Of a DNA stretch of 64,000 nt, positions 8,829-16,913 are shown piece by piece. The stretch is from Agrobacterium cucumeris (lineage in GTDB: Bacteria > Pseudomonadota > Alphaproteobacteria > Rhizobiales > Rhizobiaceae). Under the pieces are notes generated by a model. The model was not told the DNA's origin. It searched no databases and saw nothing but the letters and a program-made list of their open reading frames with translations. The stretch is from NCBI RefSeq assembly GCF_030036535.1, contig NZ_CP080387.1, positions 682,001 to 746,000 of the forward strand. Direction: 5' to 3'. The translations under genes were made by a program, and so were the position numbers. Positions within the stretch are counted from its first letter, which is position 1, and every line of letters begins with the position of its first letter.

Positions 8829-10084
8829 CGGAGCTTTCGCCCGACCCTCATATCAAGGATCAGGTCTTTGCCCTTTCGCGCGACTGGCGTTTCCTTGGCA
8901 ACCTGCCGCAGCAGCCGCCTGAGGGCGACTGGCGGACATGGCTTTTGATCGGCGGGCGCGGTTCCGGCAAGACCCGCGCCGGTGCCGAGTGGGTGCACGG
9001 CATTGCTTCCGCCGGCAAACAATCGGATTTGCGCATCGCGCTCATTGCGGAGACGCTGGGTGACGCCCGCGAGGTGATGATCGACGGTATTTCCGGCATC
9101 TGCCGCATCGCCCGCCGTCGCCGTCCCGCTTTCGAAGTCACGCGTCGCCGGCTCCTCTGGCCGAATGGCGCGATGGCGCAGGTGTTTTCCTCGGAAGACC
9201 CCGAAAGCCTGCGCGGCCCGCAATTCCACATGGCCTGGGCGGATGAGCTGGGAAAATGGAAATACCCGCAGGAAACCTGGGACATGCTGCAATTTGGCCT
9301 GCGACTGGGCGAGGCACCGCGGCAACTGGTAACCACCACGCCAAGACCCATTCCGCTGTTGAAGGCGCTGCTGGCCGATCCTTCAACCCGGGTTGCGCGA
9401 ATGCCGACCGCCATGAATGCGCAGAACCTCTCGCCCGGTTTCCTGAAGGCGATGCAGGACCGTTATGGCGGCACGCGGCTGGGGCGTCAGGAAATCGGCG
9501 GCGAGCTGATCGACGAGCGCGAGGGCGCATTGTGGAAACGCGCCGATCTGGAAACAATTGTCGAGGTGACGGATGAGCCGCTCTCGCGGATCGTGGTGGC
9601 GGTCGATCCGCCTGCCGGCGCTGGTGAAAACTCCTGCTGCGGCATCGTCGTTGCGGGACTTGGCATGTCGGGCAAACTCGCCGTGCTTGCGGATTGTTCG
9701 GTGGAAGGCGAAACGCCAGCCGGCTGGGCCCGCGCCGTGGTCGCCGCCTTCCGCCGCCACGCGGCTGACCGGGTGGTGGCGGAGGTCAATCAGGGTGGCG
9801 AGATGGTGCGGGCGATGCTGCAAAGCGTGGACGCCAACCTGCCGCTCACTCTGGTGCGGGCCAGCAGAGGAAAATTCACCCGCGCCGAGCCGGTCGCCGC
9901 ACTTTACGAGCAGGGCAGGGTGCGTCACGCGGCGCGGTTTGAGAAGCTCGAAGACCAGATGACGGATTTCGGACCTGACGGCCTGTCATCCGGTCGTTCG
10001 CCCGACCGGCTGGACGCACTTGTCTGGGCGATAACGGCGCTGACGACAATGGTGGTGAATGAGCCGAGGGTGCGGGGGATGTGA
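8825..10084 (+). CDS. GTA large terminase (DNA-packaging ATPase/nuclease, g2)
   Basis: The 419-residue protein carries a Walker A loop GGRGSGKTRAGAEWVHG (from about residue 43), a Walker B-like AWADELGKW near 138, and C-terminal RNaseH-like nuclease acidic residues beginning with VVAVDPPAGAGENSC near 256. This is the phage terminase large subunit that drives DNA into proheads; in GTAs it packages random host DNA by headful. It starts inside the stop of the preceding gene (ATGA), indicating translational coupling. It is slightly shorter than many phage TerL proteins but intact. Confidence 0.93.
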   Translation: MTELSPDPHIKDQVFALSRDWRFLGNLPQQPPEGDWRTWLLIGGRGSGKTRAGAEWVHGIASAGKQSDLRIALIAETLGDAREVMIDGISGICRIARRRRPAFEVTRRRLLWPNGAMAQVFSSEDPESLRGPQFHMAWADELGKWKYPQETWDMLQFGLRLGEAPRQLVTTTPRPIPLLKALLADPSTRVARMPTAMNAQNLSPGFLKAMQDRYGGTRLGRQEIGGELIDEREGALWKRADLETIVEVTDEPLSRIVVAVDPPAGAGENSCCGIVVAGLGMSGKLAVLADCSVEGETPAGWARAVVAAFRRHAADRVVAEVNQGGEMVRAMLQSVDANLPLTLVRASRGKFTRAEPVAALYEQGRVRHAARFEKLEDQMTDFGPDGLSSGRSPDRLDALVWAITALTTMVVNEPRVRGM

Positions 10085-10145
10085 GGCGATGTTGGCCCAC
10101 GTTCCGGCGTCACGGGTATGATATGCAAATGGGTGCGTCTTGCGT

Positions 10146-10266
10146 TCTTCTCCCCGAGGGGAGAAGGTCGCGGCAGCGGGATGAGGGGGCTATGGTCAAG
10201 ATATTCGGAGAGGTTACCCCCTCATCTGACCCTTTGGGCCATCTCCTCCCCGGCGGGGAGAAGAAA
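10146..10266. repeat. RIME1-type element, copy 2, inside the GTA cluster
   Basis: Starts at CTTCTCCCCGAGGGGAGAAGG and ends with CTCCCCGGCGGGGAG, with GGATGAGGGGGC facing CCCCCTCATCTG in between. It lies directly after the large terminase gene and could attenuate transcription towards the endolysin and portal. Confidence 0.85.
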
Positions 10267-10308
10267 TTTTAGCTCCGTATCCGCCCATGATCGGGCGTCG
10301 GACAGGTC

Positions 10309-10416
10309 TTACTTCTTCGGAGATTGCGCCGGTTTCGGCTGCGAGCCGGTTTCGCGCATCTGGCGCCACTCGTTTTCGAGACGGTCATAAACGGTCTGGG
10401 GGATTGTCGCTGTCAT
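10309..10416 (-). CDS. Small 35-residue hypothetical protein, antisense to the GTA operon
   Basis: A complete ATG-to-TAA frame of 36 codons reads from 10416 down to 10309. It has a consensus Shine-Dalgarno AGGAGG 9 bases upstream of the ATG, by far the best ribosome binding site in this stretch. The peptide starts MTATIPQTVYDRLENEWRQM and ends in a basic, Pro/Gln-rich tail (PKPAQSPKK); no membrane segment or known domain is seen. It is oriented against the surrounding packaging genes. Its function is unknown; the strong start signal makes it a real candidate rather than a chance frame. Confidence 0.6.
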   Translation of the reverse strand: MTATIPQTVYDRLENEWRQMRETGSQPKPAQSPKK

Positions 10417-10529
10417 GGTGGCATTCCTCCTTGAATTGTTAACGCAGCTGGATTGCGCGGTGAATGGAGTTAGCGCGCCAAGGTTCCGGAACTCAAGGAA
10501 TTTTTTACCCCAAAACCACGGCCTGCGGA

Positions 10530-10606
10530 TTAAAATCGATTAAGGTTTTTTCAAATCGATTTAGTCCTGACGGCCGTCATGTGGAAAAACCGGGCGATAT
10601 ATCGCC
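10530..10606. promoter_or_regulatory. Candidate operator/promoter region before the endolysin gene
   Basis: AAATCGATT occurs twice (10533-10541 and 10553-10561), 20 bases apart, which is two helical turns. TTAA-N6-TTAA at 10530-10543 resembles the CtrA box TTAA-N7-TTAA but with spacing one short. A perfect 14-base palindrome GGCGATATATCGCC lies at 10593-10606, 22 bases before the endolysin ATG. Together these suggest a regulated promoter; no binding protein is proven. Confidence 0.4.
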
Positions 10607-10627
10607 TCTCATTTTCAGGAGCCGGCT

Positions 10628-11263
10628 ATGGCCTATGACGAGGCGCGATTCTTCGCGTCTGTGCGGGTTTCGATCTTTGGTGGCCGCCTGCGTGCCGCGC
10701 AACTTGCGGGGACGAAGACGATACTTGCCGGATGTGCAAAGGCTATGCCGCAAAGCGAAGCGCGCTGGCTGGCCTATATGCTGGCGACCAGCTTTCACGA
10801 AACGGCTGCCACCATGCAGCCGGTGCGCGAGACCCTGGCGGCAAGCGATGCGGAGGCGATTGCGCGGCTGGACCGTGCCTTTGCGGCCGGCCTGCCGATG
10901 GTTCGCAAGCCTTACTGGCAACGGGACACGGACGGAAAAAGCTGGCTGGGGCGAGGCTTCGTGCAGCTGACACATCGCCGCAACTACGAGGCCATGTCGG
11001 TGCTGACAGGCATCGACCTTGTGGAACGGCCTGAGCGGGCCATGGAAACGGAGGTGGCAACAGCCATCCTGATCCACGGCATGATCGCCGGCAGCTTCAC
11101 CGGCCGCCGGCTTGCCGATTTCTTCGGCGCGCAGCGGGAGGACTGGGAGGGTGCACGCGCCATCATCAATGGCAGTGACCGGGCGCGGCTTGTGGCTGGC
11201 CACGCACGCGCATTTCATCGCGCCCTTGTCGCGGCGCGGATTGAACCGGGGCGGGCCAGATGA
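10628..11263 (+). CDS. Glycoside hydrolase family 19-like endolysin
   Basis: The 211-residue protein has the GH19/phage lysozyme core. ATSFHETAATMQPVRE (residues 53-68) holds the candidate catalytic Glu58 and Glu68, and GRGFVQLTHRRNYEAMSVL holds the substrate-groove GRG-Q-T-NY motif. Phage members cut peptidoglycan for host lysis. No signal peptide is seen, so release would need a holin. An AGGAG lies 5 bases before the ATG. It sits between terminase and portal in the GTA cluster, unlike Rhodobacter, where the lysis genes are unlinked to the structural cluster. Confidence 0.85.
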   Translation: MAYDEARFFASVRVSIFGGRLRAAQLAGTKTILAGCAKAMPQSEARWLAYMLATSFHETAATMQPVRETLAASDAEAIARLDRAFAAGLPMVRKPYWQRDTDGKSWLGRGFVQLTHRRNYEAMSVLTGIDLVERPERAMETEVATAILIHGMIAGSFTGRRLADFFGAQREDWEGARAIINGSDRARLVAGHARAFHRALVAARIEPGRAR

Positions 11264-11305
11264 TAACCCGTTACGCGCGCCCAGAAGGCCGCCTTCGAAT
11301 TTTGC

Positions 11306-11629
11306 ATGACAGGTGACACCGTGATCCGCCATATCGTTTTTTTCACCGTTCCCGAGGAAAACCGCGACGCCGTGCGCAAGGGGCTTTCCGGCCTCACCGC
11401 GATCCCGCATGCGCTGACCCTGGAAATCGGCGAGAACGTGAAGAAGGACCAATGGGGCAACTCGGTCGATTTCATCGTTTACGGCGAGTTCGAAAACGAG
11501 GCGGCGCTGGCGGCCTATAAGGCCGACCCCGCCTATGATCTTTCGACCCGCACCGTGAAGCCGCTGCGCGAAACCCGCGTTGCCGCTGATTTCAACAGCG
11601 ACACGGCGGTGAAAGCGCCGATCCGGTAA
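11306..11629 (+). CDS. Dabb (stress-responsive alpha-beta barrel) domain protein
   Basis: This 107-residue dimeric ferredoxin-like protein has the Dabb signature IRHIVFFTVPEENRDAVRKG near the N-terminus and DFIVYGEFENEAALAAYKAD in the second half. Dabb proteins are small stress-response or polyketide-cyclase-like proteins of mostly unknown role. A GTG at 11321 (giving MIRHIVFF) with AGGTG upstream is an alternative start that matches family N-termini better than the ATG at 11306. It is a cellular-type gene placed between the endolysin and the portal and has no known GTA function. Confidence 0.85.
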   Translation: MTGDTVIRHIVFFTVPEENRDAVRKGLSGLTAIPHALTLEIGENVKKDQWGNSVDFIVYGEFENEAALAAYKADPAYDLSTRTVKPLRETRVAADFNSDTAVKAPIR

Positions 11630-11727
11630 ACGTCCGGTTTCGGCTGCGAAAGTGACGTGCATCCGCACGTAGTCTGCTGAGAACGCGAGAAAACCTTTCC
11701 TCCGTCGTAGGGCTGACGCCCCCGGTA

Positions 11728-11760
11728 CCCTCATTCCTGTGCTTGTCACAGGGATGAGGG
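11728..11760. repeat. Short palindromic hairpin repeat before the portal gene
   Basis: CCCTCATTCCTGTG pairs with CACAGGGATGAGGG across a 5-base loop (CTTGT). It is a dispersed-type hairpin located 40 bases before the portal start; it could be an mRNA stability or attenuation hairpin. Confidence 0.6.
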
Positions 11761-11799
11761 CATCGGGTCCAAACACGCCATCAAAACAAGGACAACTCC

Positions 11800-12966
11800 A
11801 TGCGATTTCCGTTTTCCCTGCCGTGGCTGCGCCCGGCGGATGGCAAAGCCGTGCCCGAAAGCAAAATGACGTCGGGTGCCTTCATGGCGGTGGCGAGGCA
11901 GGGCGGGCAGGCCTTCTGGTCCGGCCGGTCTTATGCCGCACTTGCCCGCGAAGGCTTCATGAAAAACCCGGTCGCCCACCGTGCCGCCCGCATGGTGGCG
12001 GAAGCGGCCGCATCGGTGAACTGGCTGCTTTATGACGGCGACGAGGAAATCGGCGATCATCCGCTGCTGGCGCTCCTGACGAAGCCGGGCGCGCATATGG
12101 GCGGGCCGGATTTTTTCGAGGCGCTGTATGGTCACCTGATGCTGGCCGGAAATGCCTATGTCGAACCTCTGATGATCGGCGGGCGTTTAAGGGAATTGCA
12201 TCTGCTGCGGCCGGATCGGGTAAGTATTGTCGAGGGCGCGGATGGCTGGCCGGTGGCTTATGACTACCGCGCCGAAGGGCGCGCCTCACGCCGCATCGCC
12301 GCCGAGCGCGACGGGCTGGGGCTGCTGCATCTGAAACTTTTCCATCCGCTGGATGACCGGGCGGGTTTTGCGCCGCTGGCTTCCGCTGGTGCAGCACTTG
12401 ATCTGCACAATGCCGCAAGCCAGTGGAACAAGCGGCTGCTCGACAATTCCGCCCGGCCTTCGGGTGCGCTGGTTTACCAGCCGAAGGAGGGCGGCAATCT
12501 TTCCACCGAGCAATATGAACGGCTGAAACGCGAGCTGGAGGAGGGGTATCAGGGAGCGATGAATGCCGGCCGGCCGCTGCTTCTGGAGGGCGGGCTGGAC
12601 TGGAAGGCCATGGGCCTTTCGCCGCGCGACATGGATTTTCTGGAGGCCCGCAACGGCGCGGCCCGCGATATCGCGCTGGCGCTCGGCGTGCCGCCGATGC
12701 TGATCGGCATTCCCGGCGACAATACCTATGCCAATTACCAGGAGGCGAACCGCGCCTTTTATCGCCTCACCGTGCTGCCGCTCGTCAACCGCACGGCGGC
12801 AAGGTTGTGCGGCTGGCTCGCACCGGTCTTCGGCGCGGGGCTGCGTCTGGAGCCGGATCTCGATAAGATCGCCGGGCTTGCCGGTGAGCGGGATGCGCTG
12901 TGGAGCCGTATCGGCGCGGCCTCGTTTCTGAGCGACGAGGAAAAACGCGAAGCCGTCGGTTACTGA
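11800..12966 (+). CDS. GTA portal protein, HK97 family (g3)
   Basis: The 388-residue protein matches phage portal proteins of the HK97 (PF04860) type. It has an N-terminal region with NPVAHRAARMVAEAAASV, the middle GNAYVEPLMIGGRLRELHLL, and the conserved clip/stem segment ALALGVPPMLIGIPGDNTYA near residues 290-310, followed by TVLPLVNRTAARL. A dodecameric ring of this protein forms the DNA channel at one capsid vertex. It begins a head-gene run with the membrane protein, protease and capsid genes. Confidence 0.93.
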   Translation: MRFPFSLPWLRPADGKAVPESKMTSGAFMAVARQGGQAFWSGRSYAALAREGFMKNPVAHRAARMVAEAAASVNWLLYDGDEEIGDHPLLALLTKPGAHMGGPDFFEALYGHLMLAGNAYVEPLMIGGRLRELHLLRPDRVSIVEGADGWPVAYDYRAEGRASRRIAAERDGLGLLHLKLFHPLDDRAGFAPLASAGAALDLHNAASQWNKRLLDNSARPSGALVYQPKEGGNLSTEQYERLKRELEEGYQGAMNAGRPLLLEGGLDWKAMGLSPRDMDFLEARNGAARDIALALGVPPMLIGIPGDNTYANYQEANRAFYRLTVLPLVNRTAARLCGWLAPVFGAGLRLEPDLDKIAGLAGERDALWSRIGAASFLSDEEKREAVGY

Positions 12967-13162
12967 GGGGGCTAACCGCGCTTTCGCAGCCGTCTGTTTC
13001 TGCTGAACCATTTTCTGAAGTGGCGGATTCTCTTTGTGAGGCTTTCCGCCCAAGCTTTTCCGAAGACTCGTGAAATCACCCACCGCAGGCGCGCAAACAG
13101 CACCTGCGGGCGACGCGGTGCGTTCGCCCCGATTGCAACATCCTAAACCGGAATGATTACCC

Positions 13163-13483
13163 ATGTCTGAATTCGCCAATGAGGCCGGCATCTGGGCCGC
13201 TCGCATCACCGGCGCCGTGGCGGGTGCCGGCGTGTCGCTTGTCTATCTGCTGCCGAAAAGCAAACGGGAAGCCGCGAGCCGTTTCATCACCGGGGTGTCC
13301 TGCGGCATGATCTTCGGCGGGCCGATCGGCCTGTGGATCGTGCAGCAGCTCGACATTGCCGGTGCGCTTTCCGGTCGGGAAATCATGGTGGCGGGCTCCG
13401 CCGCCGCAAGCATGATGGCCTGGTGGGGGCTGGGCGTGATGGTGCGCGTGGCCAGCCACTATGGCACACGCCCGCGCAGCTGA
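13163..13483 (+). CDS. Small membrane protein between portal and protease (g3.5 position)
   Basis: The 106-residue protein has two to three hydrophobic segments: ITGAVAGAGVSLVYLLP (residues 16-32), FITGVSCGMIFGGPIGLWIV (about 42-61), and AGSAAASMMAWWGLGVMVRV (about 78-97). In Rhodobacter-type GTAs a small gene also lies here (g3.5). Hydrophobicity makes a holin-like or assembly role possible, but no catalytic motif is seen and the function is unknown. Its stop is 46 bases before the protease start. Confidence 0.7.
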   Translation: MSEFANEAGIWAARITGAVAGAGVSLVYLLPKSKREAASRFITGVSCGMIFGGPIGLWIVQQLDIAGALSGREIMVAGSAAASMMAWWGLGVMVRVASHYGTRPRS

Positions 13484-13529
13484 ACCCGCGCCGCAAGGCG
13501 GCTTCATTTTCACATCGCAGGAGTTTCCC

Positions 13530-14102
13530 ATGCACGCCTATCGCGGGCCACGTCCCGCCACGCGCAAATTCGCCAGTCTGGAACTGCGCGGCATCGCCGG
13601 CGACGGCACGTTTTCCGGTTATGCCAGCGTCTTCGGCGAGGTCGACCTCGGCCGTGACGTGATCGAGCGCGGCGCTTTCCGCCGTTCCATCGAGGAGCGG
13701 GGAGCGGCCGGCATCCGCATGCTCTACCAGCACGATCCGGCCGAGCCGATCGGCGCCTGGCGCACCATCCGCGAGGACGAGCGCGGGCTTTATGTTGAGG
13801 GCGTTCTGGCACCGGGTGTTGCCCGCTCGTGCGAGGTGCATTCGTTGATGAAGACCGGCGCGCTGGACGGGCTGTCGATCGGTTTCCGAACCGTCCGTTC
13901 GGGCAAGGCCGAACGTTCCGGTGTGCGGCGCATTCTGGAGGCCGATCTCTGGGAAATCTCGGTCGTGACCTTTCCTATGCTGCCTTCGGCGCGGGTGTCC
14001 GACGTCAAACATGCCCGCTTCTTCCGTGACCGCGAGACCGAACTGGCGCGCAGCATGCGCCGCGCCGCCCGCTCGCTGTTCGACACCACCTTCAAACGCT
14101 GA
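13530..14102 (+). CDS. GTA prohead protease, HK97 family (g4)
   Basis: The 190-residue protein carries the HK97 prohead protease (U35) pattern: FSGYASVFGEVDLGRDVIER, the His of LYQHDPAEPIGAW (catalytic His), and the Ser region LDGLSIGFRTV followed by DLWEISVVTFPMLPSA. It removes the scaffolding part of the capsid precursor during head maturation. The ATG at 13530, with CAGGAG 7 bases upstream, is preferred to an earlier in-frame start that would overlap the membrane gene by 23 bases. Confidence 0.92.
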   Translation: MHAYRGPRPATRKFASLELRGIAGDGTFSGYASVFGEVDLGRDVIERGAFRRSIEERGAAGIRMLYQHDPAEPIGAWRTIREDERGLYVEGVLAPGVARSCEVHSLMKTGALDGLSIGFRTVRSGKAERSGVRRILEADLWEISVVTFPMLPSARVSDVKHARFFRDRETELARSMRRAARSLFDTTFKR

Positions 14103-14138
14103 CTTTCCGACACGCATTTCCGAAACAAGGATGGCGAC

Positions 14139-15407
14139 ATGACAGACCAGATGACAAAACCGGCGGCAATGACCGTTGCGCCGCAGGTAAAGGCCGTGCC
14201 CGACACGATGACGGCGGCCTTCGACGAATTCATGGAGGCCTTCGAGGCTTTCCGCGAAACCAACGACCAGCGGCTCAATGACATCGAACGCAAGATGGGT
14301 GCGGATATCGTGACCCGCGACAAGCTCGATCGTATCGACAGGGCGCTCGACGATAACAGAAAGATCATGGACGATCTGGCTCTCAGGAAGGCGCGGCCTG
14401 CGCTTGGCCGCAGGGATGCGCCCTCGCACGATGCCGAAGAGCATAAGGCGGCCTTCGAGGCCTATATCCGCCGGGGCGAGGAGGGCGCGCTGCGCGACCT
14501 GGAGGCCAAGGCCTTTGCCGGATCGAGCGGCGCCGATGGCGGCTTTCTGGTGCCGACCGAGACGGATGGCGAGATCGGCCGGCGCATGACGGCGATTTCG
14601 CCGATCCGGGCGCTCGCCACCGTGCGGCAGGTGTCCACGGCCGTGCTGAAGAAACCCTTCGCCGCCGGCGGACTGGCGACGGGTTGGGTCTCCGAAACTG
14701 CGGCCCGTCCCGAAACGGCGACACCGAAGCTGTCTGAGCTTTCCTTCCCGACCATGGAACTCTACGCCATGCCCGCTGCGACCCAGGGCCTGCTGGATGA
14801 CGCGGCTGTTGATGTCGAGGCGTGGATCGCCTCGGAAGTGGATATCGCCTTTGCCGAACAGGAGGCTGCCGCTTTCATCGCTGGTGATGGCGTCAACAAA
14901 CCGAAGGGTTTTCTCGCCTATACAGCCGTTGCCAATGACAGCTGGATCTGGGGCAATATCGGTTATGTCGCGACCGGCGTTTCGGCCGGCTTCGCTTCCG
15001 CCGGGCCGATGGATGTGCTGCTCGATGCCATCTATGGTCTGAAGGCCGGCCATCGCCAGAATGGCGCGTTCCTGATGAACCGCAAGACGCAGGCGGCGCT
15101 GCGCCGCTTCAAGGACACGACCGGCGCTTACCTCTGGCACCCGCCCGCCGCCGCCGGCCAGCCCGCCTCGCTGATGGGCTTTCCGGTAACGGAGGCGGAA
15201 GACATGCCGAATGTCGCGGCCAACAGTTTCGCCATCGCCTTTGGCGATTTCCGCTCCGGTTATCTCGTCGTCGACCGCACCGGCGTGCGCATCCTGCGCG
15301 ATCCCTATTCGGCCAAACCCTATGTGCTGTTCTACACCACCAAGCGCGTGGGTGGCGGCGTACAGAATTTCGAGGCGATCAAGCTGGTGAAATTCGGGGT
15401 GAATTGA
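14139..15407 (+). CDS. GTA major capsid protein, HK97 fold (g5)
   Basis: The 422-residue protein has an N-terminal coiled-coil scaffolding (delta) domain (residues about 20-110, AFDEFMEAFEAFRETNDQRL) that the neighbouring protease would remove. The HK97 capsid core follows: GGFLVPTETDGEIGRRMTAI, a beta/E-loop part, ALRRFKDTTGAYLWHP and FGDFRSGYLVVDRTGVRILR. It forms the small GTA head. The HK97 family identification is firm; the cleavage site cannot be fixed from sequence alone. Confidence 0.95.
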   Translation: MTDQMTKPAAMTVAPQVKAVPDTMTAAFDEFMEAFEAFRETNDQRLNDIERKMGADIVTRDKLDRIDRALDDNRKIMDDLALRKARPALGRRDAPSHDAEEHKAAFEAYIRRGEEGALRDLEAKAFAGSSGADGGFLVPTETDGEIGRRMTAISPIRALATVRQVSTAVLKKPFAAGGLATGWVSETAARPETATPKLSELSFPTMELYAMPAATQGLLDDAAVDVEAWIASEVDIAFAEQEAAAFIAGDGVNKPKGFLAYTAVANDSWIWGNIGYVATGVSAGFASAGPMDVLLDAIYGLKAGHRQNGAFLMNRKTQAALRRFKDTTGAYLWHPPAAAGQPASLMGFPVTEAEDMPNVAANSFAIAFGDFRSGYLVVDRTGVRILRDPYSAKPYVLFYTTKRVGGGVQNFEAIKLVKFGVN

Positions 15408-15427
15408 CCCTCGACGGTGCCGCTCGT

Positions 15428-15551
15428 TTCTTCTCCCCGCCGGGGAGAAGGTGGCCCGAAGGGCCGGATGAGGGGGCAACGTTGCCGGATACCATTACCC
15501 TTGCCCCCTCATCCCGCTGCCGCGGACTTCTCCCCCATGGGGAGAAGAAAC
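15428..15551. repeat. RIME1-type element, copy 3, between capsid and adaptor genes
   Basis: CTTCTCCCCGCCGGGGAGAAGG at one end and CTCCCCCATGGGGAGAAG at the other, with GGATGAGGGGGC facing GCCCCCTCATCC. Its position between the capsid and the connector genes could lower read-through and so give much more capsid than connector. Confidence 0.85.
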
Positions 15552-15605
15552 TTGTTGCACCCGCTCGCTCATCCAGCGCGTAATTGCGTCATCCCCGGAG
15601 ACCCC

Positions 15606-16175
15606 ATGACCTATGCCCTCATAAATCCGCCGCAGGCGGAGCCGCTGACCCTTGCCGAGGTCAAGGCGCATCTGCGTCTCGACGGCAGCGACGAGGATGC
15701 GCTTCTTGCAGCGCTGATCCGCACCGCCCGCGAGCATCTGGAGCGCGTGACCGGCCTCTGCCTGCTGCGCCAGACATGGCGGCTTTATCTCGACCAATGG
15801 CCGCAGACGGGTGTGATTCCGATTGCCAAGACACCGGTGCAAACCATCGAAACGATTCTGGTTTTTGGCATCGACGGGCGCGAGACCAATATCACCGCCG
15901 CTGATAAGTTACTGGACGGCGCGGCCCGTCCGGCGCGGCTGTGGCTGCGCGATCCGCCGGCCCCCGGACGGGTGATGAACGGTATCGAAATCGACTTCAT
16001 CGCCGGTTATGGCGAGGCCGGGACGGATGTGCCGGATACGCTGAAACGCGCCATGCTGATGCATGTGGCGCAGATGTTCGCCTTTCGCGGCGCCGTTGCC
16101 CCGGAAAATCAGCCCGCAGTGGTTCCGGCCGGTTACGAGCGGCTGGTGACGCCCTTCTGCCGCATGGGGCTTTAA
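15606..16175 (+). CDS. GTA head-tail adaptor protein (g6, phage gp6-like)
   Basis: The 189-residue protein shows the phage gp6-like connector N-terminal pattern PLTLAEVKAHLRLDGSDEDA (residues 13-32), LIRTAREHLERVTG, and a C-terminal helix LKRAMLMHVAQMFAFRG. In GTAs this forms the ring beneath the portal. The ATG at 15606 is preferred because CGGAG lies 7 bases upstream and the frame before it lies in the RIME1 repeat. Confidence 0.9.
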   Translation: MTYALINPPQAEPLTLAEVKAHLRLDGSDEDALLAALIRTAREHLERVTGLCLLRQTWRLYLDQWPQTGVIPIAKTPVQTIETILVFGIDGRETNITAADKLLDGAARPARLWLRDPPAPGRVMNGIEIDFIAGYGEAGTDVPDTLKRAMLMHVAQMFAFRGAVAPENQPAVVPAGYERLVTPFCRMGL

Positions 16176-16178
16176 GTC

Positions 16179-16514
16179 ATGAACCTCGTTTTTCTCGACC
16201 CCGGCAGGCTGACGGCGCGGCTGGAGCTTGAAATGCGGACGGAGATGCCGGACGGGCAGGGCGGTGCGCTGGAACGCTGGGATGTCCTGCGCTCACTCTG
16301 GGCGGCGATCGAACCGGTTTCAGAGGCGTCCCATGAGCGTGCTTCGGCCGAGGGCGTGACGATCACCCATCGCGTCTGGCTCACCTGGCGCAGCGATATC
16401 GCGGCCGGCATGCGCTTTCGCAAGGGCCGGCGCATTTTGAGCATTCGCACGGTGATGGATCCGGACGAGACCCGCCGCTTCATCGTCTGCCGCTGCGAGG
16501 AGGAAAGCCTGTGA
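16179..16514 (+). CDS. GTA head-tail stopper/closure protein (g7)
   Basis: The 111-residue protein matches phage head closure proteins of the SPP1 gp16/TIGR01563 type: it begins DPGRLTARLELEMRTEMPDG, then LWAAIEPVSEASHERA, and ends with FRKGRRILSIRTVMDPDETR. It lies 3 bases after the adaptor gene and overlaps the next gene by 4 bases (ATGA/GTGA-type junction), so the three are one translational unit. Confidence 0.9.
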   Translation: MNLVFLDPGRLTARLELEMRTEMPDGQGGALERWDVLRSLWAAIEPVSEASHERASAEGVTITHRVWLTWRSDIAAGMRFRKGRRILSIRTVMDPDETRRFIVCRCEEESL

Positions 16515-16906
16515 GCGCTGCAAACGCACTTCTGAAGGCTGTTTTTGCGCGGTTGACGGGCGATGCGGTGCTGATGGCGCTGACATCAGGCGGCATCGTC
16601 GACCGGCTTCTGCCGCGCGCGCTTATGCCCTGCATCGTCATCGGCGAAATTGACAGCCGGGATTATTCGACCGCGACGGAAAAAGCCGAGGAACATGTCC
16701 TGTCGCTGGAAATCTGGAGCGATGCCGCCGGCCGCAAACAGGCCGGCGAAATCACAGAGCGGGTGAAAACCCTGCTCGATGATGCCGCCCTGCCACTCGC
16801 CAATGTCTCGCTGGTCAACCTGCAACTGCGCTCCTGCCGCTCGCGGCGCGAAGCAAAGTCGCGGAATTTCATCGCGGACATGCGTTTCCGCGCGGTAACG
16901 GAATGA
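16511..16906 (+). CDS. GTA tail terminator protein, DUF3168 (g8)
   Basis: The 131-residue DUF3168 protein has the family's start (LLKAVFARLTGDAVLMALTS), CIVIGEIDSRDYST and HVLSLEIWSDAAGRKQAGEI. It caps the tail tube before joining to the head. It begins at a GTG overlapping the stopper stop and ends 7 bases from the 3' end of an opposing transporter gene. That opposing gene separates it from the tail tube gene. Confidence 0.9.
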   Translation: MSAANALLKAVFARLTGDAVLMALTSGGIVDRLLPRALMPCIVIGEIDSRDYSTATEKAEEHVLSLEIWSDAAGRKQAGEITERVKTLLDDAALPLANVSLVNLQLRSCRSRREAKSRNFIADMRFRAVTE

Positions 16907-16913
16907 GCCTCTT

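Noticed and set aside
13383..15479. 698-codon open frame on the minus strand
   Set aside because: It opposes the prohead protease and capsid genes, and shows no recognisable domain or ribosome binding site.
2709..15551. RIME1 copies as a CRISPR array
   Set aside because: The units are far apart, palindromic and of different length, with no spacer pattern.
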